Source: an uncultured Gammaproteobacteria bacterium
GTDB taxonomy: Bacteria; Pseudomonadota; Gammaproteobacteria; CAIUAS01
NCBI GenBank assembly: GCA_903897205.1
Contig: CAIUAS010000294.1
Coordinates: 1 to 6,714 of the forward strand
Reading direction: 5' to 3'
Length of the DNA: 6,714 bases
Part shown: positions 1-5,888 of the stretch, piece by piece
Layout: every line of letters starts with the position of its first letter
Numbering within the stretch: position 1 is the stretch's first letter
Made by a program: the position numbers and the translations under genes
Notes under the pieces: generated by a model
What the model was told of the DNA's origin: nothing
Databases searched by the model: none
Seen by the model: the letters and a program-made list of their open reading frames with translations, nothing else

Positions 1-1167
1 ATCAATATAACGATCAGTAATAGCGCTTGAACTATGGCCAGCATCATCACGCACATGCTCCCGTGGGCGGGTTTTCACATCTTCTGAAATGCCGGTGTGG
101 CGTAACCAATGGACAGTGGCCGCCATTAACATGTCAGCTTCCTCTGTAAAGCCATCGTTGGTGAGACGATCAATGGCGTGATCAAAACAAGCTTGCACGA
201 TTTTTCGAATATGCCGCGTACCTTCAAGCGGGCCTTTGCCAATGGCTTTAGAAATGAGGGGCGTTGACTCGCCAGGTGAGGGCAGTGCTGTTAATCCGAG
301 GCTTTTACGATAACGCTTAAGCGCCGCCAGCATGGCATCGCTCACGCAAATGTCCCGCTCCTTATTTCCTTTCCCGACCGTTTTGAACCACCAATTACCA
401 TCCATATCTTTAAAAAAATGGCCCATTTGCGGCATCCAACGGCGGCTGGACGCTAACTCAGAAATCCGCAAATACATAGCAAAAAGCGCGTTCATCATAA
501 ACAGCGTGCGCTCGTGCAAATCAGGATTATCGGTAGCCATTAATTCAGCCGTTTCGATTAAATAAGCCCATTGAATTTCTGATAAACGTCGAATTTGTTT
601 TTTGCTCTGGTGCTTGCGCAAAAATTTACTTTTCTGGCGTATTTGGGCGACGGGATTTACCTGCGCATAGTCTTCCTGTTCTAAATAATTATAGAAGCTA
701 CTCAAAATAGCAAAAATAGCTTGCAGCGCACTTTGGGATAATGCATAGGTTTTAATATTGGGAAGTTTGCCATCTCGATGCGCTTTCTTGCTAATAGTCG
801 CTACAAATGGTCGCCATTCAAGATTAGGAATACGTTGGCCTTCTTTTTCGAGAAATCTTGCAACATGTTTGATGCCAATCCAGTGCTTTGGCGGTGATTG
901 GCAAAACTCAAGAAACGCCTCAAAATCAATTCTGTTTAATGCTTTTAAAGATTTCGATCGTATAAACCAACACCATTGCAACAAGCGCTCAATTTCCCTG
1001 CGATACGCTTTAAATGTTTCAGAACTGCCTCGATAACTATAGAGAAAATTACAAGCGTGCTGATAATCGAGCGTAGCATCCGCTGGTAGCGATTCGATGC
1101 TGGCGGAGGCATCTAAATACGCTAAAGTGTCAAAGAGGGGAATTGGGGAATGATCAGAAATCGCCAT
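1..1167 (-). CDS. Tyrosine recombinase / phage-type integrase, 3' end beyond the window
   Basis: Site-specific recombinase that would cut and rejoin DNA through a tyrosine-DNA covalent intermediate, typically to integrate or excise a mobile element. I translated the minus strand: it is open from an ATG at 1165-1167 to base 1, giving 389 codons with no stop. Residues ~33-165 form a helical SAM-like core-binding domain; ~195-389 is the catalytic domain. The whole catalytic set is visible: Arg234 in LRISEL, Lys266 in GKGNKER, His353 and Arg356 in HWLRHTG, His378 in AGHSS, and the nucleophile Tyr387 in DRYID, nine residues after His378 as usual for the family. The start is well placed: an in-frame TAA lies 18 bases upstream (1186-1188) and a weak AAGAG ribosome site sits at 1173-1177. 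By eye the gene is richer in G+C than the two effector-like genes. The stop is not in the window. The family is certain; the element it serves and its attachment site are unknown. Confidence 0.93.
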   Translation of the reverse strand, partial: MAISDHSPIPLFDTLAYLDASASIESLPADATLDYQHACNFLYSYRGSSETFKAYRREIERLLQWCWFIRSKSLKALNRIDFEAFLEFCQSPPKHWIGIKHVARFLEKEGQRIPNLEWRPFVATISKKAHRDGKLPNIKTYALSQSALQAIFAILSSFYNYLEQEDYAQVNPVAQIRQKSKFLRKHQSKKQIRRLSEIQWAYLIETAELMATDNPDLHERTLFMMNALFAMYLRISELASSRRWMPQMGHFFKDMDGNWWFKTVGKGNKERDICVSDAMLAALKRYRKSLGLTALPSPGESTPLISKAIGKGPLEGTRHIRKIVQACFDHAIDRLTNDGFTEEADMLMAATVHWLRHTGISEDVKTRPREHVRDDAGHSSSAITDRYID

Positions 1168-1209
1168 AAATGCTCTTGGAAAATTTTACATGAATTGTGA
1201 GAGCGTTAA

Positions 1210-1238
1210 ATCATACTGTTGTCTGTGAGTGGATGCAA
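1210..1238 (-). promoter_or_regulatory. Candidate sigma70-like promoter of the integrase
   Basis: On the minus strand a -10-like TATGAT (1210-1215, five of six matches to TATAAT) lies 17 bases from a -35-like TTGCAT (1233-1238, which keeps only the TTG). The position is right for transcription into the integrase start at 1167, with a leader of about 35-40 bases. The spacing is ideal but the -35 is poor, so this is a plausible prediction only. Confidence 0.45.
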
Positions 1239-1263
1239 ATAATGCAATTTTAAATCTGGCATC

Positions 1264-1288
1264 TATACTTAAAATAAGTATACAGGAG
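1264..1288 (+). promoter_or_regulatory. Palindrome over the -10 region plus ribosome binding site of the HAD gene
   Basis: TATACTTA (1264-1271), AAA, then TAAGTATA (1275-1282) form a perfect 8-bp inverted repeat with a 3-base centre. Its left arm contains TATACT (1264-1269), a good -10 hexamer, but no convincing -35 lies 16-18 bases upstream, so the promoter may need an activator. The right arm ends one base before a strong Shine-Dalgarno AGGAG (1284-1288), seven bases before the ATG at 1296. The palindrome could be an operator covering the -10 or a small 5'-UTR hairpin beside the ribosome site. The sequence does not decide between them. Confidence 0.5.
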
Positions 1289-1295
1289 TGAGACC

Positions 1296-2540
1296 ATGCC
1301 AGAAAAGCAACTAAAGCAATATAGAAAAGCTGTTTTATGGGATTTTGATGGGCCCATTAGCCATGAAGCCAGAGGGCTACCAGAAGAGAAAACTTTTCGC
1401 TCGGAAAAGTACCCTAATTCAGCGAATGATATACATATTTCACGTGGAGAAGAATTGGCGACCACTTTAAAAGTACTCGCCAAAAATGATGTGTTATCCA
1501 TAATTGCCTCGCAAAGAATCACCTATGGTACTGATGATGAAGTAGACCATTTAAAGAAAAACATGTTTGCGGTATCGGAACAAGTATTTAAGCCTGAGGG
1601 GGAATTTTTTAGGAAAGCAGATAGTGAGATTTTGAATGAAGCTGTCCCTAATGCAGATAGCACAGGAACGTCGAAAAATGGTTTTTTGAATGCAGTTAAA
1701 AAAGTAGAAGGGTGCGAACTTCTGGCTACGTCAGATATCACACTGATAGATGATAATAAAAATTATGAAAATATAGCGAAGGAAGTGGGTTATAATTTCA
1801 TCCACGTTCCTTTACCAAAGGAAGATGAAGCGCCGATTAATATACGTTATTTAGCAACTGTATTAGTAAATAATCTTGCCGAGGGAGTTGATGTTTATGC
1901 TGAAATTAATAAATACCAAACAACGCCCGAGGCTGCAAAAGCGCTGGTTACTGAGGTTGCTAAACTTGAAATAGAGAACAAAAAAAATCCTGATAAAACA
2001 TTTAATGAAGCAAACCAATGCTATGATGAATTAACAGCCGCTAAGCAGGAAGAAGCAAAACGAAATATCGATTTAAAAAATCATTTATGTCACGATCTCA
2101 GTTTTAAAGCTGCAATGCAGAATATCCATAGTATGGCTAGTGAGTTAATTCCTCCTGATCCTGCTTTATTAGAATACCAAAAAAAAGTTGTCAATACATC
2201 TCGCCTGCAGGGAAGAATAACAGTTAACGTAAACGACATTATTAATAAAAAAATTCCTGTCGCTGGTGAAGAGCGTGTCCCCTTCAATTCATTAGAAGAA
2301 AAAGTGTTAATTACGTATATTGATTATCTCGAACAACTTAAAGACAAAACTGAAGCAAAAATAAAAGAAAACGCACCATCTCCCGGTGAAAGGTTTTTAA
2401 ATTTTATTTCCTTTGGCAATTATAAAAAAACTAAATTTGAATCCTATAAGCAACTAAGAGCTTATGGATCAAAACTTGACGATAGCCTAAAAACACTGAT
2501 TGATACGGATTATTGTAAAGCATTAAGCATTAAGCATTAA
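1296..2540 (+). CDS. HAD-superfamily phosphatase-like protein, probable effector, truncated by a 7-bp repeat
   Basis: The 414-residue protein starts at an ATG with a strong AGGAG site. Residues ~8-175 carry the haloacid dehalogenase (HAD) motifs in order: DFDGP with Asp16 and Asp18 (nucleophile and acid/base), Ser72 in IIASQR (motif II), a possible motif III Lys127, and Asp152-Asp153 in LIDDN (Mg2+ ligands). A Mg-dependent phosphatase fold is therefore likely; the substrate is unknown. Residues ~176-414 are Lys/Glu-rich and helical, with a GERFLNFISFGNYKK segment near 364-378, and I cannot assign a domain. The reading frame ends inside three copies of GCATTAA. Deleting one copy would join it to a 73-codon open stretch ending at 2760, giving about 485 residues. 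This form therefore probably lacks its natural C-terminus. The A+T-rich composition, N-terminal enzyme fold and long helical tail resemble secreted effectors of Legionellales (inference). It could instead be a cytosolic phosphatase. Confidence 0.82.
   Translation: MPEKQLKQYRKAVLWDFDGPISHEARGLPEEKTFRSEKYPNSANDIHISRGEELATTLKVLAKNDVLSIIASQRITYGTDDEVDHLKKNMFAVSEQVFKPEGEFFRKADSEILNEAVPNADSTGTSKNGFLNAVKKVEGCELLATSDITLIDDNKNYENIAKEVGYNFIHVPLPKEDEAPINIRYLATVLVNNLAEGVDVYAEINKYQTTPEAAKALVTEVAKLEIENKKNPDKTFNEANQCYDELTAAKQEEAKRNIDLKNHLCHDLSFKAAMQNIHSMASELIPPDPALLEYQKKVVNTSRLQGRITVNVNDIINKKIPVAGEERVPFNSLEEKVLITYIDYLEQLKDKTEAKIKENAPSPGERFLNFISFGNYKKTKFESYKQLRAYGSKLDDSLKTLIDTDYCKALSIKH
2520..2540 (+). repeat. 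Three perfect tandem copies of the heptamer GCATTAA
   Basis: GCATTAA occurs at 2520-2526, 2527-2533 and 2534-2540 with no mismatch. The last copy supplies the stop codon TAA (2538-2540) of the HAD gene. Because the unit is 7 bases, each gain or loss shifts the reading frame. Two copies (or five) connect the gene to the downstream open frame; three do not. This fits slipped-strand mispairing, either as a one-off duplication that broke the gene or as a contingency switch. Confidence 0.9.
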
Positions 2541-2760
2541 TAAAAATACCACTTCTGCATTTTCAACTGAATATAATTCCATTAAAGAAAAAGCAGACAT
2601 CGCCTCTGAAAAAGTAAAAAACATCCAACAAAAACTGGATAAGGCCATTGATAAAATCGCCGAACAAAAAATAATCCCCGCTGAAAAAACACACTCACGC
2701 GAGCGTGAAAAGAGTAATGAGCGAGAACTTGAAGTTACTGCTAGGTATAGTATGAATTAA
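2541..2760 (+). pseudogene. Out-of-frame C-terminal tail of the HAD gene
   Basis: Right after the stop at 2540, the +1 frame is open from 2527 through 2757 and ends at TAA (2758-2760). It has no ATG or GTG start and no ribosome site until a Met two codons before the stop, so it is not an independent gene. From 2539 it encodes 73 residues: an NTTSAFSTEYNS stretch, then a charged helical, coiled-coil-like run (KEKADIASEKVKNIQQKLDK), and a basic/Glu-rich end with LEVTARYSMN as the last residues. The composition matches the preceding helical half of the HAD protein. The simplest reading is that it is the original C-terminus, separated by the extra GCATTAA copy. Five Glu fall in the last 30 residues, three of them at -9, -11 and -13, as in the 'E-block' of Dot/Icm signals (inference). 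Confidence 0.8.
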
Positions 2761-2805
2761 ATAAATTTATTTTATAAGAAATGTTATCCACGACTTAGCG
2801 GTAAT

Positions 2806-2877
2806 AAAAAAGGGAAGTGATAGATTGTCCCAACCTCTGGCTTTAAAACCCGTTCCATAGCTGGGTTGTCACTTCCC
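2806..2877 (-). terminator. Candidate intrinsic terminator or structured 3' RNA of the EEP gene
   Basis: Read on the minus strand, GGGAAGTGA (2877-2869) pairs perfectly with TCACTTCCC (2820-2812), and the second arm is followed directly by six T (2811-2806). This is the stem-plus-U-tract arrangement of a rho-independent terminator for the gene that ends at 2952. The loop is long (48 bases) and can hold an inner stem: GGTTG (2864-2868) with CAACC (2831-2835), or alternatively GGGTT (2863-2867) with AACCC (2847-2851). The two inner pairings are mutually exclusive. The long loop is unusual for a simple terminator, so a small stable RNA or an interspersed repeat is also possible. Confidence 0.5.
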
Positions 2878-2895
2878 CTACGTAACTGATTACTC

Positions 2896-2928
2896 GCTGC
2901 TTATTGGTGCGTTAATTTAATAAGCAGC
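2896..2928. repeat. Perfect 10-bp inverted repeat between the convergent genes
   Basis: GCTGCTTATT (2896-2905) and AATAAGCAGC (2919-2928) are exact reverse complements with a 13-base loop. It lies 23 bases beyond the stop of the minus-strand EEP gene. On the plus strand it is followed by AAGCAATTCTTTTT, a weak T-run; on the minus strand no T-run follows. It may be a 3'-end-stabilising hairpin for the EEP transcript or a weak terminator for plus-strand transcripts. Confidence 0.45.
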
Positions 2929-2951
2929 AAGCAATTCTTTTTCAAAAAACA

Positions 2952-4652
2952 TTAACATTTTAGTGAATTATCACTATGAGCATTATGCTTAAGAGTGGAA
3001 TTAGGATCAGTATCATTGGAAGCGGAAGCAGCATTACTGTTGTCGCGTTTATGGAGCCCCAGAGGATCGGAATATACTACACCACTACCCTCTAAATTAG
3101 AGTAGTTCTGATTCTCTATAAGAGGCCTTCTTTCTTCATTTTCTGGCTCAATAATATTAACTTCACCAAGCGCAAGTCTCTCATCCTTAGTGGCCTGATA
3201 GTAAATACCACTGCCTGCACCAAAGAGGGTGAGCCCGCCGATTAGACCTACACCGCCACCGATAATTCCTGCTGACACAGCACCCGATACGGCAAGCGTA
3301 CCGCCAACAAACCCTAATGCAGCCCCTGGCAATGCCAAAACACCTGTGGCACAAAGTGCAGCGCCAATTCCCATTAATAAAAGTCCGCCTCCCAATGTTC
3401 CCATGGCCAATATTTTTCCTTTGTTTCTTTGCCAGAAACTTTGCTTTTTAGGTATTTCTTGTGTTGTTTCAGAATGTTCTTTATTTGGTTTTCCAGTAGA
3501 AGGAGCTTTGCCTAGTTGCCGAAGCATTTCAGTAGTGTTGCTCTTTTCTTTTATTGAAGGCGCTTTTGGTGAAAGCTTTTCCATAAGTTCATAAGGATTA
3601 GTTGTTCTTATTATGATTTTATTTGCTGTTTCATTTGTTTCTATTGTATGTGTGGTGCTTTTTGCATGGATATTTTCTTCAACCCACGTCTTGGTTTCTT
3701 GATGTTCTTCTTTAGACCCACAGGTGAGGGTTACAACTGCTTGAGTTTCTGCAGGTTCATTTTTTGAATTTCTATCTACAGGCGGAGTGTATTTTATTTC
3801 TACTATTGGATTTCCTGGTATGAGCTTGCTCTTGGTAGCTTCTGCATACGTGTTTGCATGATTATACTCATCAAGCCGTGTTAGCTTTTCAAATTTTTTA
3901 GCATCACAACCTGAAGTATAAAATGCATCAACATTTCTTTTTTGTGGAGCGCCTGTGCGTGGTCTAGGCATTGAATAATTAGAGCCCTGGGTACTATGAT
4001 GATGGGTATAGTGATTTATGTCTTGTGCTGCTTTAACTTCTTCTTTGAGAGAGCTCTCCCCTTTATTAAAATCACCCCCAACAACTATTTCTGCAGTTGG
4101 AAATTGGCTTCTAATATTATCAAGTAAAGCATTAATGGAGATTCGCTTTTTAGTTTTTACATCTTTTGAAGCTTCAAAATCAGCATGCACATTAACCATA
4201 ATGCGTAATTGGCCTTCAGTAGACTTTGACTTTAATGCAGTAATTAATGCTTGGCCCTTATATGCTGTATTTAGCTTTTTAACATCCATCTCTTTATCAA
4301 TATCCCATCTATCTTTATGAAACAGCGTTAAATTTGAAAAGGGATGGCCTAAGTTTTGCTGGGCAACGAAACCAAGCGCAATCTTTTTCGTTGTAATTTG
4401 CTTATATTGTTCTTGGATTCGCTTAATTAGCTCAGCTTCTCGGCCGATAGGTACTTCTTGCAACATATGGGCGCTGATTTCTTCTTTATCTGCAAGTTGC
4501 TTTGCAATGCTCCAGACCACCGCATCAAGATTGCTGTCTTTCAGGACGTTCCAGATAACCGTATCGCCTAATTTTTGAGGAAAATGGTCGGAAATTAGGG
4601 GGGTGACTTGGCTGTTGTTTTCATCATCAGTAGCTTTTATCCAATAGGTCAT
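2952..4652 (-). CDS. EEP-fold (endonuclease/exonuclease/phosphatase) protein with glycine-rich membrane region, probable effector
   Basis: The 566-residue protein carries an N-terminal EEP domain (~25-270), the Mg-dependent phosphoesterase fold shared by DNase I, inositol 5-phosphatases, sphingomyelinases and CdtB. Visible motifs are Asn35 in WNV, Glu66 in LQEV, His156 in VNVHADF, Asp194 and Asn196 in GGDFN, and Asp242 in NVDAFY. The usual terminal Ser-Asp-His is not evident; His265 in DEYNH is a weak substitute, so substrate class and activity are open. Residues ~280-405 are polar and low in recognisable motifs. Residues ~413-484 form a very Gly/Ala-rich hydrophobic region that fits two membrane helices with glycine zippers. 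A polar, Asn/Ser-rich tail follows and ends LKC. There is no N-terminal signal peptide. The ATG at 4650-4652 has GGAGA (4659-4663) upstream. A PmrA-like box precedes it. A membrane-anchored host-directed phosphoesterase is an inference; a bacterial membrane nuclease is the alternative. Confidence 0.82.
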   Translation of the reverse strand: MTYWIKATDDENNSQVTPLISDHFPQKLGDTVIWNVLKDSNLDAVVWSIAKQLADKEEISAHMLQEVPIGREAELIKRIQEQYKQITTKKIALGFVAQQNLGHPFSNLTLFHKDRWDIDKEMDVKKLNTAYKGQALITALKSKSTEGQLRIMVNVHADFEASKDVKTKKRISINALLDNIRSQFPTAEIVVGGDFNKGESSLKEEVKAAQDINHYTHHHSTQGSNYSMPRPRTGAPQKRNVDAFYTSGCDAKKFEKLTRLDEYNHANTYAEATKSKLIPGNPIVEIKYTPPVDRNSKNEPAETQAVVTLTCGSKEEHQETKTWVEENIHAKSTTHTIETNETANKIIIRTTNPYELMEKLSPKAPSIKEKSNTTEMLRQLGKAPSTGKPNKEHSETTQEIPKKQSFWQRNKGKILAMGTLGGGLLLMGIGAALCATGVLALPGAALGFVGGTLAVSGAVSAGIIGGGVGLIGGLTLFGAGSGIYYQATKDERLALGEVNIIEPENEERRPLIENQNYSNLEGSGVVYSDPLGLHKRDNSNAASASNDTDPNSTLKHNAHSDNSLKC

Positions 4653-4701
4653 GATTTATCTCCGCGTTTTAAAACTAACTTATGCCCATGCTTATATATC
4701 A

Positions 4702-4734
4702 AGTATAGCAAGGAAAGCTTAAGGAAATATTAAA
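4702..4734 (-). promoter_or_regulatory. PmrA-like direct repeat with -10 element, promoter of the EEP gene
   Basis: Read on the minus strand, TTTAATATT (4734-4726), TC, CTTAAGCTT (4723-4715) match the consensus cTTAATatT-N2-cTTAATatT of the PmrA response regulator, as I recall it for Legionella and Coxiella: eight of nine and seven of nine bases, with exact 11-base half-site spacing. Seven bases downstream lies TATACT (4707-4702), a good -10; GATATAT (4700-4694) is an alternative. There is no separate -35, as expected where an activator sits over it. The leader to the ATG at 4652 would be about 45 bases. No PmrA protein is in the window. Confidence 0.5.
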
Positions 4735-4759
4735 AGCTTAAAAGTTTTATGACCTCCAG

Positions 4760-4788
4760 TAGACAGAGTTTTTTTCACTAAGTATAGT
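4760..4788 (+). promoter_or_regulatory. Sigma70-like promoter of the phosphotransferase gene
   Basis: TAGACA (4760-4765; five of six matches to TTGACA) and TATAGT (4783-4788; five of six to TATAAT) are separated by exactly 17 bases. The start of transcription would fall near 4795, leaving a leader of about 34 bases to the ATG at 4829. A short inverted repeat CACTA-AGTA-TAGTG (4776-4789) covers the -10 and could be an operator half, but it is short enough to be chance. Confidence 0.6.
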
Positions 4789-4828
4789 GGCTGGAAAACA
4801 TGAAAATTATAACAAATAAAGGCTGCTA

Positions 4829-5764
4829 ATGAACATAGAAGAATGGCACGCGGATATACAAATTACAGAAGCCTTGGTAAGACATTGCTTGCAAGAACAA
4901 TTTTCTTCATTAATGCCTATAAAAGCAATTAAGCATATGGGGGAAGGGTGGGACAATAAAGTTTTTTTGGTTAATGAAGAAATTATATTCCGATTTCCTC
5001 GCCGAAAAATAGCCGTGGAATTAATTGAACGTGAGAACAAAGTATTAAATAATCTTCCAATATTTGCAAATATTAATATTCCAATCCCTAAATATATAGG
5101 CCATTCCACCGCAGCTTATCCTTATCCCTTTCAAGGATATGAACTGATAAAAGGCATGCCAGGTTATTTGGCGCCATTAAACGCTCAAGAGCGTATTGCT
5201 AGTCTGGTGCCGCTTGCCGGTTTTTTAAAACAATTACATGATATTAATGAAGCGCAAGCCCTTGCCATTGGTGTTGCGCCACAAGTGTTTGACAGGACTA
5301 TCATTAATAAAACAGTGGGGGCTTTAGAAGAGCGTGTCACTAAAATCATCGCGCGAAAAATAGGCAATATCAATCAAGCACACTTTCAACAAGAAATAAA
5401 AGTCGCACAGAACTTAGTGTTGCCTCAGCACGATAATTGTTTAGTGCATGGCGATTTAGATTGCAGACATTTAATTTTTGATGACCATCGATTAACAGGA
5501 ATTATTGATTGGGGTGATATGGGAATTAACAATAAATCAGTTGATTTATCCATTGTCTGGAGTTTTTATCCGAGTAGTTGTCATCAACAATTTCTTGAAT
5601 TTTATGGTGCGGTTGATGCAGCTACCTGGCAATACGCGCGTTTTCTGGGATTATACAGTGTTTTTACGCTGTTGCTTTATGGGCATGGCATTGGCGATAC
5701 TTTATTGATGGCTGAATCAGTCAATGCCATCAAGCAAATTAATGCGCATTTATTGATGGATTAA
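4829..5764 (+). CDS. Aminoglycoside phosphotransferase-family (APH/ChoK-like) kinase
   Basis: The 311-residue protein has the full length expected for a stand-alone APH-family small-molecule kinase, which moves the ATP gamma-phosphate to a hydroxyl of its substrate. In order: a nucleotide-binding loop GEGWDN (38-43), the beta-strand IFRFPRR (53-59), RENKVL (68-73) with the helix-C Glu69, the hinge-like YELIKG (104-109), the catalytic loop HGDLDCRHLIF (207-217) with catalytic Asp209, and GIIDWGD (224-230) with the Mg-binding Asp227. The position normally held by Asn in the catalytic loop is His214; similar 'HGDL..RHLL' loops are common in one branch of the family. The ATG has AAAGG (4818-4822) upstream. 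The substrate cannot be read from the sequence: drug resistance, choline or another metabolite are all possible. It is transcribed divergently from the EEP gene and seems to have its own promoter. Confidence 0.9.
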   Translation: MNIEEWHADIQITEALVRHCLQEQFSSLMPIKAIKHMGEGWDNKVFLVNEEIIFRFPRRKIAVELIERENKVLNNLPIFANINIPIPKYIGHSTAAYPYPFQGYELIKGMPGYLAPLNAQERIASLVPLAGFLKQLHDINEAQALAIGVAPQVFDRTIINKTVGALEERVTKIIARKIGNINQAHFQQEIKVAQNLVLPQHDNCLVHGDLDCRHLIFDDHRLTGIIDWGDMGINNKSVDLSIVWSFYPSSCHQQFLEFYGAVDAATWQYARFLGLYSVFTLLLYGHGIGDTLLMAESVNAIKQINAHLLMD

Positions 5765-5789
5765 ATCAAAACATGCTACCAATAACTGT

Positions 5790-5809
5790 AGAGTAATACT
5801 CTTTAAGAG
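5790..5809. repeat. Two overlapping short palindromes downstream of the kinase gene
   Basis: AGAGTA-A-TACTCT (5790-5802) and CTCTT-T-AAGAG (5799-5809) are both perfect and share CTCT, so only one could form a cruciform or hairpin at a time. Their 1-base centres are too tight for RNA hairpins without opening base pairs. No T-run follows, so they do not look like a terminator. A protein-binding site is more likely than an RNA structure. Confidence 0.35.
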
Positions 5810-5818
5810 GTCGCTATC

Positions 5819-5851
5819 ATGAATATTAATAACACTAAAGTCTCCCAGTAG
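5819..5851 (+). other. Ten-codon mini-ORF with a good ribosome site
   Basis: ATG at 5819 is preceded by AAGAGG (5805-5810) at eight bases, an excellent Shine-Dalgarno arrangement. The frame encodes MNINNTKVSQ and stops at TAG (5849-5851). It could be a leader peptide, or the 5' stub of a gene whose body has been lost. Nothing in the following 100 bases continues convincingly in another frame. Because the product is so short, translation is uncertain. Confidence 0.25.
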
Positions 5852-5888
5852 AGGTGAAAAGGTGGTACGCTTGCTGTGCCGCTGAAAT

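Noticed and set aside
332..1036. Plus-strand open frames at 332-565 and 758-1036
   Set aside because: Both lie antisense inside the integrase, whose minus-strand frame has all catalytic motifs. The plus-strand products show no motif.
1250..2287. Minus-strand open frames at 1250-1522, 1523-1741 and 2090-2287
   Set aside because: They are antisense shadows of the HAD gene, with low-complexity products and no family features.
2759..2772. A perfect 14-bp A+T-only palindrome (AAATAAATTTATTT) after the HAD tail
   Set aside because: It is low complexity and without GC pairs, so it is probably chance in A+T-rich DNA. It lacks the features of a terminator.
2812..2877. tRNA or integron attC site
   Set aside because: The 66-base stem is too far from a cloverleaf: no anticodon arm and no GTTCRANNC T-loop in the right place. 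The core 7-mers RYYYAAC and GTTRRRY of attC are not both present.
3229..4320. Plus-strand frames of 121 and 100 codons (3229-3594, 4018-4320)
   Set aside because: The Pro/Ala-rich product of the first is the complement of the Gly/Ala-rich membrane region of the EEP gene. The second is antisense to its catalytic domain. Neither has a convincing ribosome site.
4807..5708. Frames at 4807-5109 (minus), 5185-5373 (minus) and 5505-5708 (plus) within the kinase
   Set aside because: The APH kinase frame covers all of this with ordered catalytic motifs, so the others are shadows.
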